Positions 16,901 to 24,504 of a DNA stretch of 64,000 nt are shown piece by piece. A model generated the notes under the pieces. The model worked only from the letters and a program-made list of their open reading frames with translations, was not told the DNA's origin and made no database searches. The translations under genes were made by a program, and so were the position numbers. Origin of the DNA: Alphaproteobacteria bacterium (GTDB lineage: Bacteria > Pseudomonadota > Alphaproteobacteria > Rs-D84); NCBI GenBank assembly GCA_017443235.1, contig JAFSOV010000010.1, positions 31,174-95,173 on the forward strand, written 5' to 3'. The number at the start of each line of letters is the position of its first letter. Position 1 is the stretch's first letter.

Positions 16901-19737
16901 TATTGCGGACAATATGACACAGATGATATATTAAGGTCTGTTATTTGTGCCACATCGATATTGTCAAACACGTCTTGGACCGACACATTTGCACCGGTTT
17001 TATAGCATATGCGTCCTTGGGAATCGTTTTCAATTTGTTCCCAATCGGTCGGTAATGTTTGATTTCCCCAATCCATTGCACAGACAATCTTGCGGTTATA
17101 TCCTTGTGGATATCCCGATGGGTTTGTCAATGGACAGGCCCCCGTACATGTTGTTGCATACCAATTGACAATATTTTGTTCGATGGTCCCTTGGTTTTCG
17201 TATGTCATTTCAAAAGTTGTAGACGCGCCACCGGCACCGCAACTGACCGTGATAGTCTTGGTTATCAATTCATCATCGGGCAAGAACACCAAATCGGTCG
17301 GGCATCCCCAATTAAATGTGCCGTTGCCATCTACCGTAAATGCACCGGTGTTACACGTTGCATTTGGTACCGGCGTTGCCATATTATGATCATATGATGT
17401 ATGCCATTTCCCATCCAGATTAACCCAACCAACATATTCGGGTTTTGGTGTACAGGTCATTGCTGGGGTTGCGATTGTTTCGCCCAACGCCAATGTTGTA
17501 TGCTGATTCACGTCACCCGTCCAGTATTGTGACGCGGCGCAACTGAATGTCGCATCATACGCCGGCACAAATGTTTGGTTGTCGCCATATGTCCACGGCG
17601 ATATCAATGCGTTTTCCTGATAAACCGAATTGTTACCGGAAAACAACCAACCAGAAAAATCGTCGTGATTGATATTACACGAATCGTACCAAGAAAGCGG
17701 TCGTGTTGCATAACCCGTTTGGGTGACCTGGGTATCAACCTGGCCGGAATCGCCCGAATAACATTTATACGTGACCGAATTATATGGGTTTTCCACACAG
17801 TTTGGTACAAGTGTTATCGGTGTTGCTTCGCCATACGTCACACCACCGGTGACCGTATGTGGGAAATTTGTTATCGGCGAATCGTTCGATAATGTTCCCG
17901 GGGTGTTCAAATATACGTTCCAACCTTGCAACGATGCGTTTGCACCACATGCATCTGGACAGAACTTTTCAAGCAAATCATTTAAAAAAGCATCTTCAAC
18001 ATTGACAGATTCCCCATAGATAAGCGATGCCAACTGTTCAGAAAATTCACCACCAAGACTGCACTTGAAATACAATTCATATCTCTTATCCGCATCGCAC
18101 GCGTGTGTTTCGGCATTCCACGTGTACCCGGTATCACACTGCCACCGCGCATAAAGCGTGGTATCTGTGCTAATTGTCCAGGTATTATTGGCATACGTTG
18201 TTGTTGCACCCGTGCCGTCAAATATTTGTGTGCCACCGGTATCACGTGTGGTATAGTACCCCAAGAATGTTGCATTGGCATTCGTTGGCACCACGGCCGT
18301 TGGATTTGTTGTCAATGGTTTGCCACACTGGGCCGAATTATACGGGTCCGCATCCAACCACGCTGTATCCCCGGTTCGTTTCCTTTGAGTGTTATTTACA
18401 TTAACATTTGTGTTATTCGCATTGTTATCATCGAACGTGATAAGATTACACGCCCCTGTCCAATGCGCGGTCAGTGTGACATTGCCTTGGCTGCATAATC
18501 CCCATTCCGTTGTATAAATTCCCAATGTATTGGTATAATATTGCGTGCTGGTTCCATCATACCAATACCCCAAAAATTCATAATTAGTTTTTGTTGGGAT
18601 ACAGTTTGACGCATTTGTTATGGCGGGTGTTGCAAAACCACTGGAATACGTGGAATTGGCAACCGGATGCAGTGTGGTTTGGCAACCACTTGGTATGGTT
18701 CCGCCGTTTGCACTTAAATATATATCGTTATCTGCGCACGTTTCAACCGTCGTCCATCTGGCGTACCAAGTCTGTGAACTGGTGATACTGTTGGTGGTCA
18801 CAATATTCCCAGAACTATCTATCATCTGTGTTCCACCCGATGCGGCGCTGTAATAACCGGCAAATGCGTGTCCGGTATAGGTCAATGTACTTAATCCGGC
18901 ACCGCCACTTGAAATTGGTGAAAACACCGATGCGGTAATTCGGTTGTTGCCTTGGGAATCGCTATAGAAATTTACACCACGCGCCCATATAGATTGGTTG
19001 GATGTTGGCGTTCCACCATTTGGATTTAATGTAATGGTATAATTTTGAACCCAGAATGCATATATCGTGCTGTCATCTGTAAAGGCATTCAACACATTGC
19101 TGTTCGTTAGCAGACTTCCATTGCTAGAAATAATTTGTGTTCCACCACCACCTGCACTTGTATAATACCCCACAAACATGTATCCATTTTTTGTTGGCAC
19201 GGTATCCAGACTTGTAATTGGTTGACTCATCGCTTCATCCCGGTACCAACCACCGCCGGTACCGGCCTTAAGATATAATGTGCCCGGTGTACCATTCGTC
19301 GTTGCGCTCTGGTGATTTAACGTGATTTTTATCGCGATCGGTTCCCATTTTGCATAAACGGTTATATCTTGAGCAGTTGAATATTGTATCAAGGCGGTAC
19401 TTGCATCCGGGCTTGCTGCGGCCCACTGCTGACCCGTTCCGTTGACACCAGTATAATGTCCGGCGTACTTATATCCAGCTTTTGTCGGCGCATTAAAACT
19501 GGTTAATCCCGGAGATTTACATGTCATTTGTGCGCGATAACCTGGATCATTGATACAATCTTGGTTCGTGGCATTCGCCAATATATACAGTGTACTGTAC
19601 TGCGATGATGTTGTAGGACTTTGATCGTTAATCGTGACAGTGACCCAGTCATCCACGGCGTACGCAACCCCAAAATTTGCGCAGGCCAACATAACAAAAA
19701 CGCCCAGAAATTTAAGAATTTTACGAAGTGTTCCCAC
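13921..19737 (-). CDS. Giant secreted repeat protein with InlB-type and Cys repeats (1938 aa)
   Basis: Signal peptide of about 27 residues (ending FGVAYA), then many Listeria-Bacteroides (InlB B-type) repeats of the form GY-x-FLGY/W...YAKW/YARW, each 70-90 residues. Two tandem copies at residues 1366-1445 and 1446-1525 are almost identical (80 residues each). From about 1590 to 1760 come CPxG...CxPCPDGTQPN cysteine repeats, partly organised as a 60-residue higher-order repeat. The last 165 residues form a cysteine-rich domain shared with the protein at 51726; both end in PGYKMW. Likely an adhesin or surface filament. The start is a GTG at 19737 with AAGGGGG six bases upstream. It is followed 9 bases later by mlaE. 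Confidence 0.85.
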   Translation of the reverse strand: MGTLRKILKFLGVFVMLACANFGVAYAVDDWVTVTINDQSPTTSSQYSTLYILANATNQDCINDPGYRAQMTCKSPGLTSFNAPTKAGYKYAGHYTGVNGTGQQWAAASPDASTALIQYSTAQDITVYAKWEPIAIKITLNHQSATTNGTPGTLYLKAGTGGGWYRDEAMSQPITSLDTVPTKNGYMFVGYYTSAGGGGTQIISSNGSLLTNSNVLNAFTDDSTIYAFWVQNYTITLNPNGGTPTSNQSIWARGVNFYSDSQGNNRITASVFSPISSGGAGLSTLTYTGHAFAGYYSAASGGTQMIDSSGNIVTTNSITSSQTWYARWTTVETCADNDIYLSANGGTIPSGCQTTLHPVANSTYSSGFATPAITNASNCIPTKTNYEFLGYWYDGTSTQYYTNTLGIYTTEWGLCSQGNVTLTAHWTGACNLITFDDNNANNTNVNVNNTQRKRTGDTAWLDADPYNSAQCGKPLTTNPTAVVPTNANATFLGYYTTRDTGGTQIFDGTGATTTYANNTWTISTDTTLYARWQCDTGYTWNAETHACDADKRYELYFKCSLGGEFSEQLASLIYGESVNVEDAFLNDLLEKFCPDACGANASLQGWNVYLNTPGTLSNDSPITNFPHTVTGGVTYGEATPITLVPNCVENPYNSVTYKCYSGDSGQVDTQVTQTGYATRPLSWYDSCNINHDDFSGWLFSGNNSVYQENALISPWTYGDNQTFVPAYDATFSCAASQYWTGDVNQHTTLALGETIATPAMTCTPKPEYVGWVNLDGKWHTSYDHNMATPVPNATCNTGAFTVDGNGTFNWGCPTDLVFLPDDELITKTITVSCGAGGASTTFEMTYENQGTIEQNIVNWYATTCTGACPLTNPSGYPQGYNRKIVCAMDWGNQTLPTDWEQIENDSQGRICYKTGANVSVQDVFDNIDVAQITDLNISSVSYCPQYVKYKCSADATDVYDQPPYGVFEREYTTLSHTTIGCDGGYQFINWKNLDDNQTFDENETVNEWPYEAEVTLVAQWGGENTYHIYYMNMENATPSSTGMPTTYTYGVGATINGVPTRPLSEFLGWCTDAALTNCEMTQTISTTDFGDKTFWAKWDCVSPYHPDPNDPSVCVACEDNTWWNPTTQTCDGCSSQFPYSRAPYNWSENQCYRPCQDESLCESNIGSMLDGIPSGCYVEQFPSGITTQIEFKGNYDAGIQTCGGAVPNCPWGFTTCGLGAAYKPMVAPVEFHGKIPEQNLGTRYIFGSRAGSGSIDLIRGDAWSQIAGPGQQTDIIHNNVGGVMMDYRYTHILYPTNAAPDAEVPGYTFNGYYYPRTGGTQYVGNNYLLNATNALSVLGSQPGDSNTSRHLYATLENGGYTQNEYTITYHCGTATGGTTPATQTGIHYGDSVTPRANTCEKPGYNFLGWMVSNTADIKQPGAAFTWQYEESKVFTAKWSDEPIDYTITYHCGTSTGGTAPAPQTGIHYGDSVTPRANTCEKPGYTFLGWAVSNTADIKQPGTAFTWQYEESKVFTAHWNDDPNDYIITYRPNFDGAAQANVTQSVTYGQSFTTADRIFNRPGHIMTGWSEPFPLLNNLYPSYNIDGNTTLDAQWQVCPSGQTPNAAGIACEPCPEGQYSVNGICMPCPDGTQPNATGDACEPCPDGEYGLGGVCNPCPPGTQPNATQTACEPCPEGQYSVNGICMPCPDGTQPNATGDACEPCPDGQYSVNGVCEPCPEGTQPNAAGNACEPCLAGTYWIDGACEPCPEGYSSNPGAIGIDQCFISECPVGQHIEHGECQDDVMECAAPHAAYATRTWNPAMGAYGSCQIQECINGYHIASNACVLDEELCTVPNGRGEREWNGTAWGDCVITQCDPGFENTGTACSECANRRVNGEIAVSSYAFECEIATCMYHGQKYILENNECRPICEDAEDETGTKHWDGTKCVRTCNPGYKMW
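14470..14960 (-). repeat. Coding tandem repeats, 90/180-bp period
   Basis: DNA for the CPEGQYSVNGICMPCPDGTQ-type modules. Segments starting near 14670 and 14850 are nearly identical over about 60 bases and lie 180 bases apart, so the unit of recent duplication is two 30-residue modules. Confidence 0.8.
15163..15642 (-). repeat. Coding tandem duplication, 2 x 240 bp
   Basis: Two adjacent 240-base copies (15403-15642 and 15163-15402) encode almost the same 80 residues, each starting TITYHCG. Copy differences are scattered single bases, so the duplication is recent or kept alike by recombination. Confidence 0.85.
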
Positions 19738-19760
19738 TTTTTCCCCCTTTGGTTATATTC

Positions 19761-19790
19761 ATACTAGAAAAAAATGCACACCTAACGCAA
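19761..19790 (-). promoter_or_regulatory. Promoter of the 1938-aa protein, 18-base spacer type
   Basis: TTGCGT (19785-19790) and TAGTAT (19761-19766) on the minus strand with an 18-base spacer that ends CATTTTTTTC. A strong ribosome site and GTG start follow. Confidence 0.6.
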
Positions 19791-19885
19791 GTGAAAAATA
19801 TTTATTAGTGTTAGTGGTTAGTCCGTCCCGTCACCACACGGTGGTGCCGCGGCCGCGACGTGTGTAAGTGGTTAGTGACAAATAA

Positions 19886-19911
19886 AAAACACGCCGTTCG
19901 AAAACGGCGTG
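19886..19911 (-). terminator. Intrinsic terminator of tRNA-Met
   Basis: Stem CACGCCGTT (19890-19898) pairs with AACGGCGTG (19903-19911); on the minus strand it is followed by TTTTTTATTT. It lies 65 bases beyond the tRNA 3' end. Confidence 0.8.
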
Positions 19912-19947
19912 GAAGATTTTTCAATTATAATTGAGAAATCAACTATT

Positions 19948-19976
19948 ATCGCGGCTTTGCCATGGGCAAAGACGGA
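19948..19976 (-). repeat. Conserved post-tRNA hairpin element
   Basis: Directly after the encoded CCA, the minus strand reads TCCGTCTTTGC-N4-5-GCAAAGCCGCGAT. Nearly the same sequence follows tRNA-Gly at 56114-56143. The stem CTTTGC/GCAAAG has no T run, so it is more likely a processing or 3'-trailer element than a terminator. Confidence 0.6.
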
Positions 19977-20053
19977 TGGTGGGTTATGTAGGACTCGAAC
20001 CCACGACCAAAGCGTTATGAGCGCTCCGCTCTAACCAACTGAGCTAATAACCC
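19977..20053 (-). tRNA. tRNA-Met (CAT), elongator type or Ile2
   Basis: Complete cloverleaf of 77 bases including encoded CCA: acceptor GGGTTAT/ATAACCC, D arm GCTC/GAGC, anticodon stem GAGCG with loop CTCATAA (anticodon CAT), T loop TTCGAGT. The fully paired acceptor excludes an initiator. Whether TilS modifies it to an isoleucine tRNA cannot be told from sequence alone. Confidence 0.9.
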
Positions 20054-20103
20054 AACGGCGACATTATTATACATTTTGTTTTATGTTGCAAGTAAAAATT
20101 AAA

Positions 20104-20158
20104 GTTCTCCTCTTGAGAGGGGTGCCCTCGCTGTAGCAAAGCGAAAGCGGGGCGGGGT
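20104..20158. repeat. Dispersed GC-rich intergenic repeat (CTCCTC...GGGGCGGGGT)
   Basis: Contains CTCCTCTTGAGAGGGG and GGGGCGGGGTGTGG, matching the general plan of copies at 35770-35815, 54641-54672 and 59158-59203: a CCCCTTC/GAAGGGG hairpin followed by a short GC-rich hairpin and GGGGTAG. Confidence 0.5.
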
Positions 20159-20208
20159 GTGGTTAACCACTTATTGCTTTTTCCCATTTTTTATGCCAAA
20201 ATGCGGCC

Positions 20209-21480
20209 ATGGCCGAAATCGTTCCTATTTTAAGTCCCGAACAAACCGCGGCGTTCAATACAATCGAACGCACAAATTCCAGTGTATTGATTCTGGGCAG
20301 TGCCGGAACGGGCAAATCCACATTTGTAAATTACCTTAAATCCGCAACGGCAAAACGTGTTGTTTGTGCGTGTCCCACGGCGGTTGCGGCACTGAATATC
20401 GGTGGGCAAACGATTCATTCGCTGTTTCAAATTGCGCCACGCGATTTTATTTTTCCGGAATTTTTGGAATTAAAGGCACGCGTTCGCAATGTTTTGACCG
20501 CGACCGATATATTGGTCTTGGACGAAGTTTCAATGATTTCGCCCGATTTGATGGACGCGATGGATATTTTGGCGCGCCGCGCGCGCAAAAACGATGCGTC
20601 GTTTGGTGGAATTCAAATTGTTGCCATTGGCGATTTGTTTCAATTGCCGCCGGTTATAACGCGTGACGCACAAAAATATTATGTGGACGAATACGGCGCG
20701 CCGCGCGCGTATTTCTTTGACAGTCACGTTTATAAACGTTCCAACTTTGTCCGGTTCAATTTTGATTTGGTTTATCGTCAAAGTGATAAAGAATTGTTGG
20801 AAAAATTAAACGCACTGCGTGGTGGTGATGCGGGGGCATTGGGTTTCTTTAACACATGCCGTATTACAGATGATGCGCGTCGTGCGAATTCTGTTTTGAT
20901 AACGCCGTTTCGTGCGGTTGCTGAAAGAATAAATGCGGAACGTTTGGCGGGCATTCCGGCGGATGCGGTAAATTATATTGGCGAATTGTCGGGCAATTTT
21001 GCCGAACGCGATGTGCCCGCACCAATGAATTTGGAATTAAAGGTCGGCGCATTGGTGGTCTTTGTGAAAAATGGCGACAAATGGCATAACGGTTCAATGG
21101 GTGTTGTCGAAAAATTGGGCGCGCGCGAAATCATCGTCGGGTTGCTAAATCCGGCGCGTGACGTCGTTGTGGTTAAACCTGAAAAATGGCAAAAGATTGA
21201 ATATGTGCGTGATGAGAATGACCGATTGGTTGAAAATGAGACCGGCGCATATAAACAATTTCCGCTTGCATTGGGCTATGCCATGACGATTCATAAGGCC
21301 CAGGGTAAAACATTGGATTCCGTTGTTGTTGATATTTCGCGGGGCGCATTTGAACACGGCCAAACCTATGTTGCGCTTTCGCGCACACGGCGCGCGGCCG
21401 ATATGCATATCGCACGCCCGCTTTCCCCGCGTGATGTAATCTTTGACCCGCGTGTGTTGGAATTTGTGAATCGTGATTAA
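20209..21480 (+). CDS. Pif1-like superfamily 1B DNA helicase
   Basis: A 423-residue helicase of the Pif1/RecD2 type, expected to unwind DNA 5'-3', for instance at replication barriers or G-quadruplexes. Motifs: Walker A GSAGTGKST (about 30), DEVSM Walker B (about 105), GDLFQLPPV motif III (about 145), a 1B/SH3 insertion region, and the C-terminal GYAMTIHKAQGKTL with YVALSRTR (about 350-390). It is complete, at the short end of the family. There is no ribosome site; TTGCTT (20174-20179), 17 bases, CAAAAT (20197-20202) and then 6 bases to the ATG suggest a leaderless transcript. Convergent with rimI, overlapping it by 4 bases. Confidence 0.9.
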   Translation: MAEIVPILSPEQTAAFNTIERTNSSVLILGSAGTGKSTFVNYLKSATAKRVVCACPTAVAALNIGGQTIHSLFQIAPRDFIFPEFLELKARVRNVLTATDILVLDEVSMISPDLMDAMDILARRARKNDASFGGIQIVAIGDLFQLPPVITRDAQKYYVDEYGAPRAYFFDSHVYKRSNFVRFNFDLVYRQSDKELLEKLNALRGGDAGALGFFNTCRITDDARRANSVLITPFRAVAERINAERLAGIPADAVNYIGELSGNFAERDVPAPMNLELKVGALVVFVKNGDKWHNGSMGVVEKLGAREIIVGLLNPARDVVVVKPEKWQKIEYVRDENDRLVENETGAYKQFPLALGYAMTIHKAQGKTLDSVVVDISRGAFEHGQTYVALSRTRRAADMHIARPLSPRDVIFDPRVLEFVNRD

Positions 21481-21863
21481 ATATCTTTTTCCATCAAAAT
21501 TGCATCGATGCCATCATAGTATTTTGGACGGCGACCGTTTTCAATAAACCCACATTTTTTATACAGGTTTATTGCCGCCACATTTTCCGCCGACACATCC
21601 AGCAATATTTTTTTTACGCCCAATTTTTTAACTTCGTTTTCCATAATTCCCAACATTGCAATCGCGATGCCAGCCCCGCGTGCATCGGGATGGACGCCAA
21701 TGCTTATTATTTCCGCCGTGTCCAATACGGTTCGCCAAACAATGAAACCATTATCACTTGCGATGATTTCACAGCCGGATTTTTTCAAATCACAAAATTC
21801 ATCCGCACCCCACGGCCGATGCGGAAAACAAAGTTTATGAAGACCTGCGACTTTATTGAACAT
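21477..21863 (-). CDS. rimI: GNAT N-acetyltransferase, RimI-like
   Basis: A 128-residue GNAT protein. The acetyl-CoA binding motif A appears as SIGVHPDARGAGIAIAML (about 65-82) and the motif B helix as VSAENVAAINLYKKCGF (about 98-114), the RimI pattern (ribosomal protein S18 alanine acetylation). The ATG at 21863 overlaps the end of tsaB by 11 bases and has GAAGAAG upstream; upstream in-frame starts would lie deeper inside tsaB. The tsaB-rimI pairing is a common arrangement. Confidence 0.85.
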   Translation of the reverse strand: MFNKVAGLHKLCFPHRPWGADEFCDLKKSGCEIIASDNGFIVWRTVLDTAEIISIGVHPDARGAGIAIAMLGIMENEVKKLGVKKILLDVSAENVAAINLYKKCGFIENGRRPKYYDGIDAILMEKDI

Positions 21864-22404
21864 TTTTATTTTTTGCTTCTTCGGCATAACTGGGGCGCAG
21901 ATACATTGGTACGACCGGTTCCACATTGCCGCATTCTATTTTTTCGCGAACAATATTCGGTGCCAACGTTAAATCAAAGGGCCGGTGCCCAACGGTGCGC
22001 GGACACTTCATTTGTTCAACTTCGACTTCTTCGATGCCCATGGTGCATGGCGCATGCTTTGCGGATGCCACAAAGAAATCACCGCGACCGGAATCAATTG
22101 CAACAAATGCATCCGGCGTGGCGGCTAAGTACAATTCAAATGCGTTTATACCGATAACTGGAATATTTAACCCCATTGCTAAACCTTTGGCATAGGCAAT
22201 TCCCATACGGATTCCGGTAAAACTGCCTGGACCTATGACAACGCCAATTGCGGTAATGTCCGTCCATTTCGCACCGCACTCGGCCAAGAATTCTTCCGCC
22301 GCAACGGGCAGGGCGACCGATTGTTTTTCCACCATAACGGCCTTGTGATGCCCGTCCAACACAAATTCTAAACCCGTCCCCGAAGTATTTATAACGAATA
22401 TCAT
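21853..22404 (-). CDS. tsaB: tRNA t6A modification protein TsaB
   Basis: A 183-residue inactive ASKHA-fold partner of TsaD. The TsaB core GPGSFTGIRMGIAYAKGLA (about 57-76) is clear. With TsaD (46570-47682 here) and TsaE it makes the threonylcarbamoyl group of t6A37 in ANN-decoding tRNAs. The N-terminus MIFVINTSG is the usual start. It follows the Lon-like gene by 9 bases and overlaps rimI, so lon-tsaB-rimI form a unit. Confidence 0.9.
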   Translation of the reverse strand: MIFVINTSGTGLEFVLDGHHKAVMVEKQSVALPVAAEEFLAECGAKWTDITAIGVVIGPGSFTGIRMGIAYAKGLAMGLNIPVIGINAFELYLAATPDAFVAIDSGRGDFFVASAKHAPCTMGIEEVEVEQMKCPRTVGHRPFDLTLAPNIVREKIECGNVEPVVPMYLRPSYAEEAKNKNVQ

Positions 22405-22413
22405 AATTTGCCC

Positions 22414-24171
22414 CTAAATACTGACCCCGAAACCGATGCGTTTTGAAAACCCGGCCGATTGTTGAATCGCCAATAAATCGTCAATTTTTTGAATTGTGAA
22501 TTCGGTTGGCGCGTCTTCACCGTTGTTTTCTAGTAAGCGCCGGCGCAGAATTGCGGTGAATTCGCGTTGCAACCCGCGAACGCCCGCCTCGGCCGTATAT
22601 TTACGAATAATGTGACGAATTGCATCATCATCAATCTTGATGTTATCGATATTCCAACCGGTGTCATTTGCGGCGCGCGCAATTAAATGTTCGCGTGCGA
22701 TTTGAACCTTTTCATCTTCGCCATATCCCGGAATTTCGATAATTTCCATACGGTCTTTTAACGCGGCCGACAAATTCAAACTGTTTGCGGTTGCAATGAA
22801 CATAACATTGGACAGGTCAAAATCCACTTCCAGATAATGGTCACGAAACGCCTTGTTCTGTTCCGGGTCCAATACTTCCAACAGGGCGGATTCCGGGTCA
22901 CCCCGCCAATCGCGTCCCATTTTATCAATTTCGTCCAAAACAATAACCGGATTATTGGATTTTGCGCGTTTTAATGCGTCCATAATGCGTCCCGGTTGTG
23001 AACCGATATAGGTTTTACGATGCCCGCGAAAATGCGCTTCGTCACTTACACCACCAAGCGAAATGCGGTGGTATTTCCGGCCCAATGCGTTCGCGATGGA
23101 TTTGCACAATGATGTTTTACCGACACCCGGCGCGCCAACAAAGCAGAGTATCGTTCCCCGCGCCGAACCGGTCTTTTTCATAACGGCAATGTGTTCCAGT
23201 ATGCGTTCCTTGACGGCCCGCATTCCGGAATGTTCGCTGTCCAATATTTTGCGCGCCGCATTCAAATCTATTTCGGCCTTGTCCGCCTTGGCCCACGGCA
23301 TAGCCAACAATTCATCCAAATATGTTTTAATCAAGCCGCCTTCGTTGGACATTGGCGACATATTCCGCATACGTTTCCACTCATTCATTGCCTTTTCTTT
23401 GACATCGTCCGGCATGGGGGATTTTTCAATTTTCTTGCGCATACTGGCCGAATCTGCCTCGGCATCGTCTTCGCCCATTTCTTTTTGAATCGCGCGCATT
23501 TTTTCTTGTAAAATCGCCTCGCGCCGGCCTTGTTCCATCTGCATACTAATACGGCGATTTATTGAATCTTCGACCTTGGACGTTTCATAGACAATGCGAA
23601 CCTGTTCAAACAGCATAACCATCTTTTCATACCAAGACGGTGTGGTCAGTATCTTAACGGCCGTATCGGTTGTTATTTCCATCGTTTGAATAATAGAATC
23701 AATAAATGCGGGTAATGGATAGTTTTGAATCACACTGCGCAGTTTATCCATTTTGAACTTGCGGAACAATGACATCGCCTGGACATTTTCAAAAATCTTT
23801 TCGCGCAGTTGAATTGTGCGTTCGTCGTCCATGTCGCCATCCATTGGAACCTCAATAACCCGCGCAGAAAAAACGCCATCATTTATTTCGATTTCATCAA
23901 TTTTAACAACACTGGTCGTGCGAATAACGGTATGAATAGAACCGTCTGGCATACGTAAAACCTGGGCAATTTCGCCGATTGTGCCGTATTCGTATAAATC
24001 ATCCGGACTGGCGGGATATGCATTAGTGTGCTGTGGCGCCAAAATTATACGCTGGCGCGTATTTGCGGCAATATCAACACACGCAATCGATATAGGGTTA
24101 TCTACATAGATTGGCACGGTCATCCCCGGATGCACGACCAAATCACGACAAGGTAAGATATATTCTTTCAT
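22414..24171 (-). CDS. Lon-like AAA+ protein lacking the protease domain
   Basis: A 585-residue homologue of the ATP-dependent protease Lon. The N-terminal substrate domain begins ILPCRDLVVHPGM. The AAA+ motor is intact: Walker A GAPGVGKTS (about 342), Walker B VIVLDEIDKM, sensor 1 FIATANSLN, arginine finger region LKDRMEII, sensor 2 GVRGLQRE. Normal Lon then continues for about 200 residues into a peptidase domain with a Ser-Lys dyad; here the protein stops at RIGFGVSI, exactly where that domain should begin, and tsaB starts 9 bases later. Nothing resembling the missing domain follows in any frame. The ATG at 24171 is chosen because the RpoH-type promoter places transcription just upstream. 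It may act as an unfoldase or chaperone without proteolysis. Confidence 0.9.
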   Translation of the reverse strand: MKEYILPCRDLVVHPGMTVPIYVDNPISIACVDIAANTRQRIILAPQHTNAYPASPDDLYEYGTIGEIAQVLRMPDGSIHTVIRTTSVVKIDEIEINDGVFSARVIEVPMDGDMDDERTIQLREKIFENVQAMSLFRKFKMDKLRSVIQNYPLPAFIDSIIQTMEITTDTAVKILTTPSWYEKMVMLFEQVRIVYETSKVEDSINRRISMQMEQGRREAILQEKMRAIQKEMGEDDAEADSASMRKKIEKSPMPDDVKEKAMNEWKRMRNMSPMSNEGGLIKTYLDELLAMPWAKADKAEIDLNAARKILDSEHSGMRAVKERILEHIAVMKKTGSARGTILCFVGAPGVGKTSLCKSIANALGRKYHRISLGGVSDEAHFRGHRKTYIGSQPGRIMDALKRAKSNNPVIVLDEIDKMGRDWRGDPESALLEVLDPEQNKAFRDHYLEVDFDLSNVMFIATANSLNLSAALKDRMEIIEIPGYGEDEKVQIAREHLIARAANDTGWNIDNIKIDDDAIRHIIRKYTAEAGVRGLQREFTAILRRRLLENNGEDAPTEFTIQKIDDLLAIQQSAGFSKRIGFGVSI

Positions 24172-24182
24172 AGCATTGATAA

Positions 24183-24211
24183 ATATAGACATAATTTTTT
24201 GACTTTTCAAG
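24183..24211 (-). promoter_or_regulatory. Heat-shock (RpoH-type) promoter of the Lon-like gene
   Basis: On the minus strand CTTGAA (24206-24211), 17 bases, CTATAT (24183-24188), as in the alphaproteobacterial RpoH consensus and in the dnaK promoter at 61145-61172. The -10 ends 11 bases before the ATG, leaving almost no leader. Confidence 0.75.
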
Positions 24212-24216
24212 GGTAA

Positions 24217-24242
24217 TAAAAAATCCCCGAAATTCGGGGATT
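24217..24242 (-). terminator. Intrinsic terminator after the small membrane gene
   Basis: AATCCCCGAA (24222-24231) pairs with TTCGGGGATT (24233-24242), followed on the minus strand by TTTTTTATTA. Confidence 0.85.
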
Positions 24243-24266
24243 AAATTCGTCTGCGCATGGACGTTT

Positions 24267-24494
24267 TTAATGACGGCGACCGTTAAAACCGTGTTGTGCA
24301 TTGCCACCGGACCGCTTTGACAGGTACCGCGCCGCAATGATAACCAACCATTCCAACGCCAAAAGTCCCAAGAACGCGAATTTACCCTGGGCCATTGACA
24401 TCCAACCCAACACATAAACCAATTGGGCCACGAAAGAAATATATAATATTCCAAACATTCCACTAAAAAATACTTTTTTTACTTTTCCTAACAT
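24267..24494 (-). CDS. Small membrane protein of unknown function
   Basis: A 75-residue protein with two hydrophobic helices (about 11-32 and 40-57) and a basic C-terminal tail (YLSKRSGGNAQHGFNGRRH). Start MLGKVKKV has GGGT nine bases upstream. It lies directly after the tmRNA gene on the same strand, so it may be transcribed from the ssrA promoter, and ends at a good terminator. I do not recognise a family. Confidence 0.6.
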   Translation of the reverse strand: MLGKVKKVFFSGMFGILYISFVAQLVYVLGWMSMAQGKFAFLGLLALEWLVIIAARYLSKRSGGNAQHGFNGRRH

Positions 24495-24504
24495 TTTTAT
24501 TACC

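Larger units (their letters stand above)
19738..20208. other. Intergenic region with tRNA-Met and repeat debris
   Basis: Apart from the promoter, terminator and tRNA listed separately, 19800-19882 holds two GTGGTTAGT words around a GTCACCACACGGTGGTG palindrome, and 20104-20160 holds a GC-rich copy of the dispersed TACCCC/CCCCTTC repeat class. No protein gene is evident. Confidence 0.5.

Noticed and set aside
13885..18853. Numerous plus-strand frames within the 1938-residue gene
   Set aside because: Repeat-driven shadows: they repeat with the same 90- and 240-base periods as the sense gene.
24192..24210. Upstream in-frame starts for the Lon-like gene (24192 or 24210)
   Set aside because: They would lie at or before the RpoH-type -10 box, upstream of the transcript.
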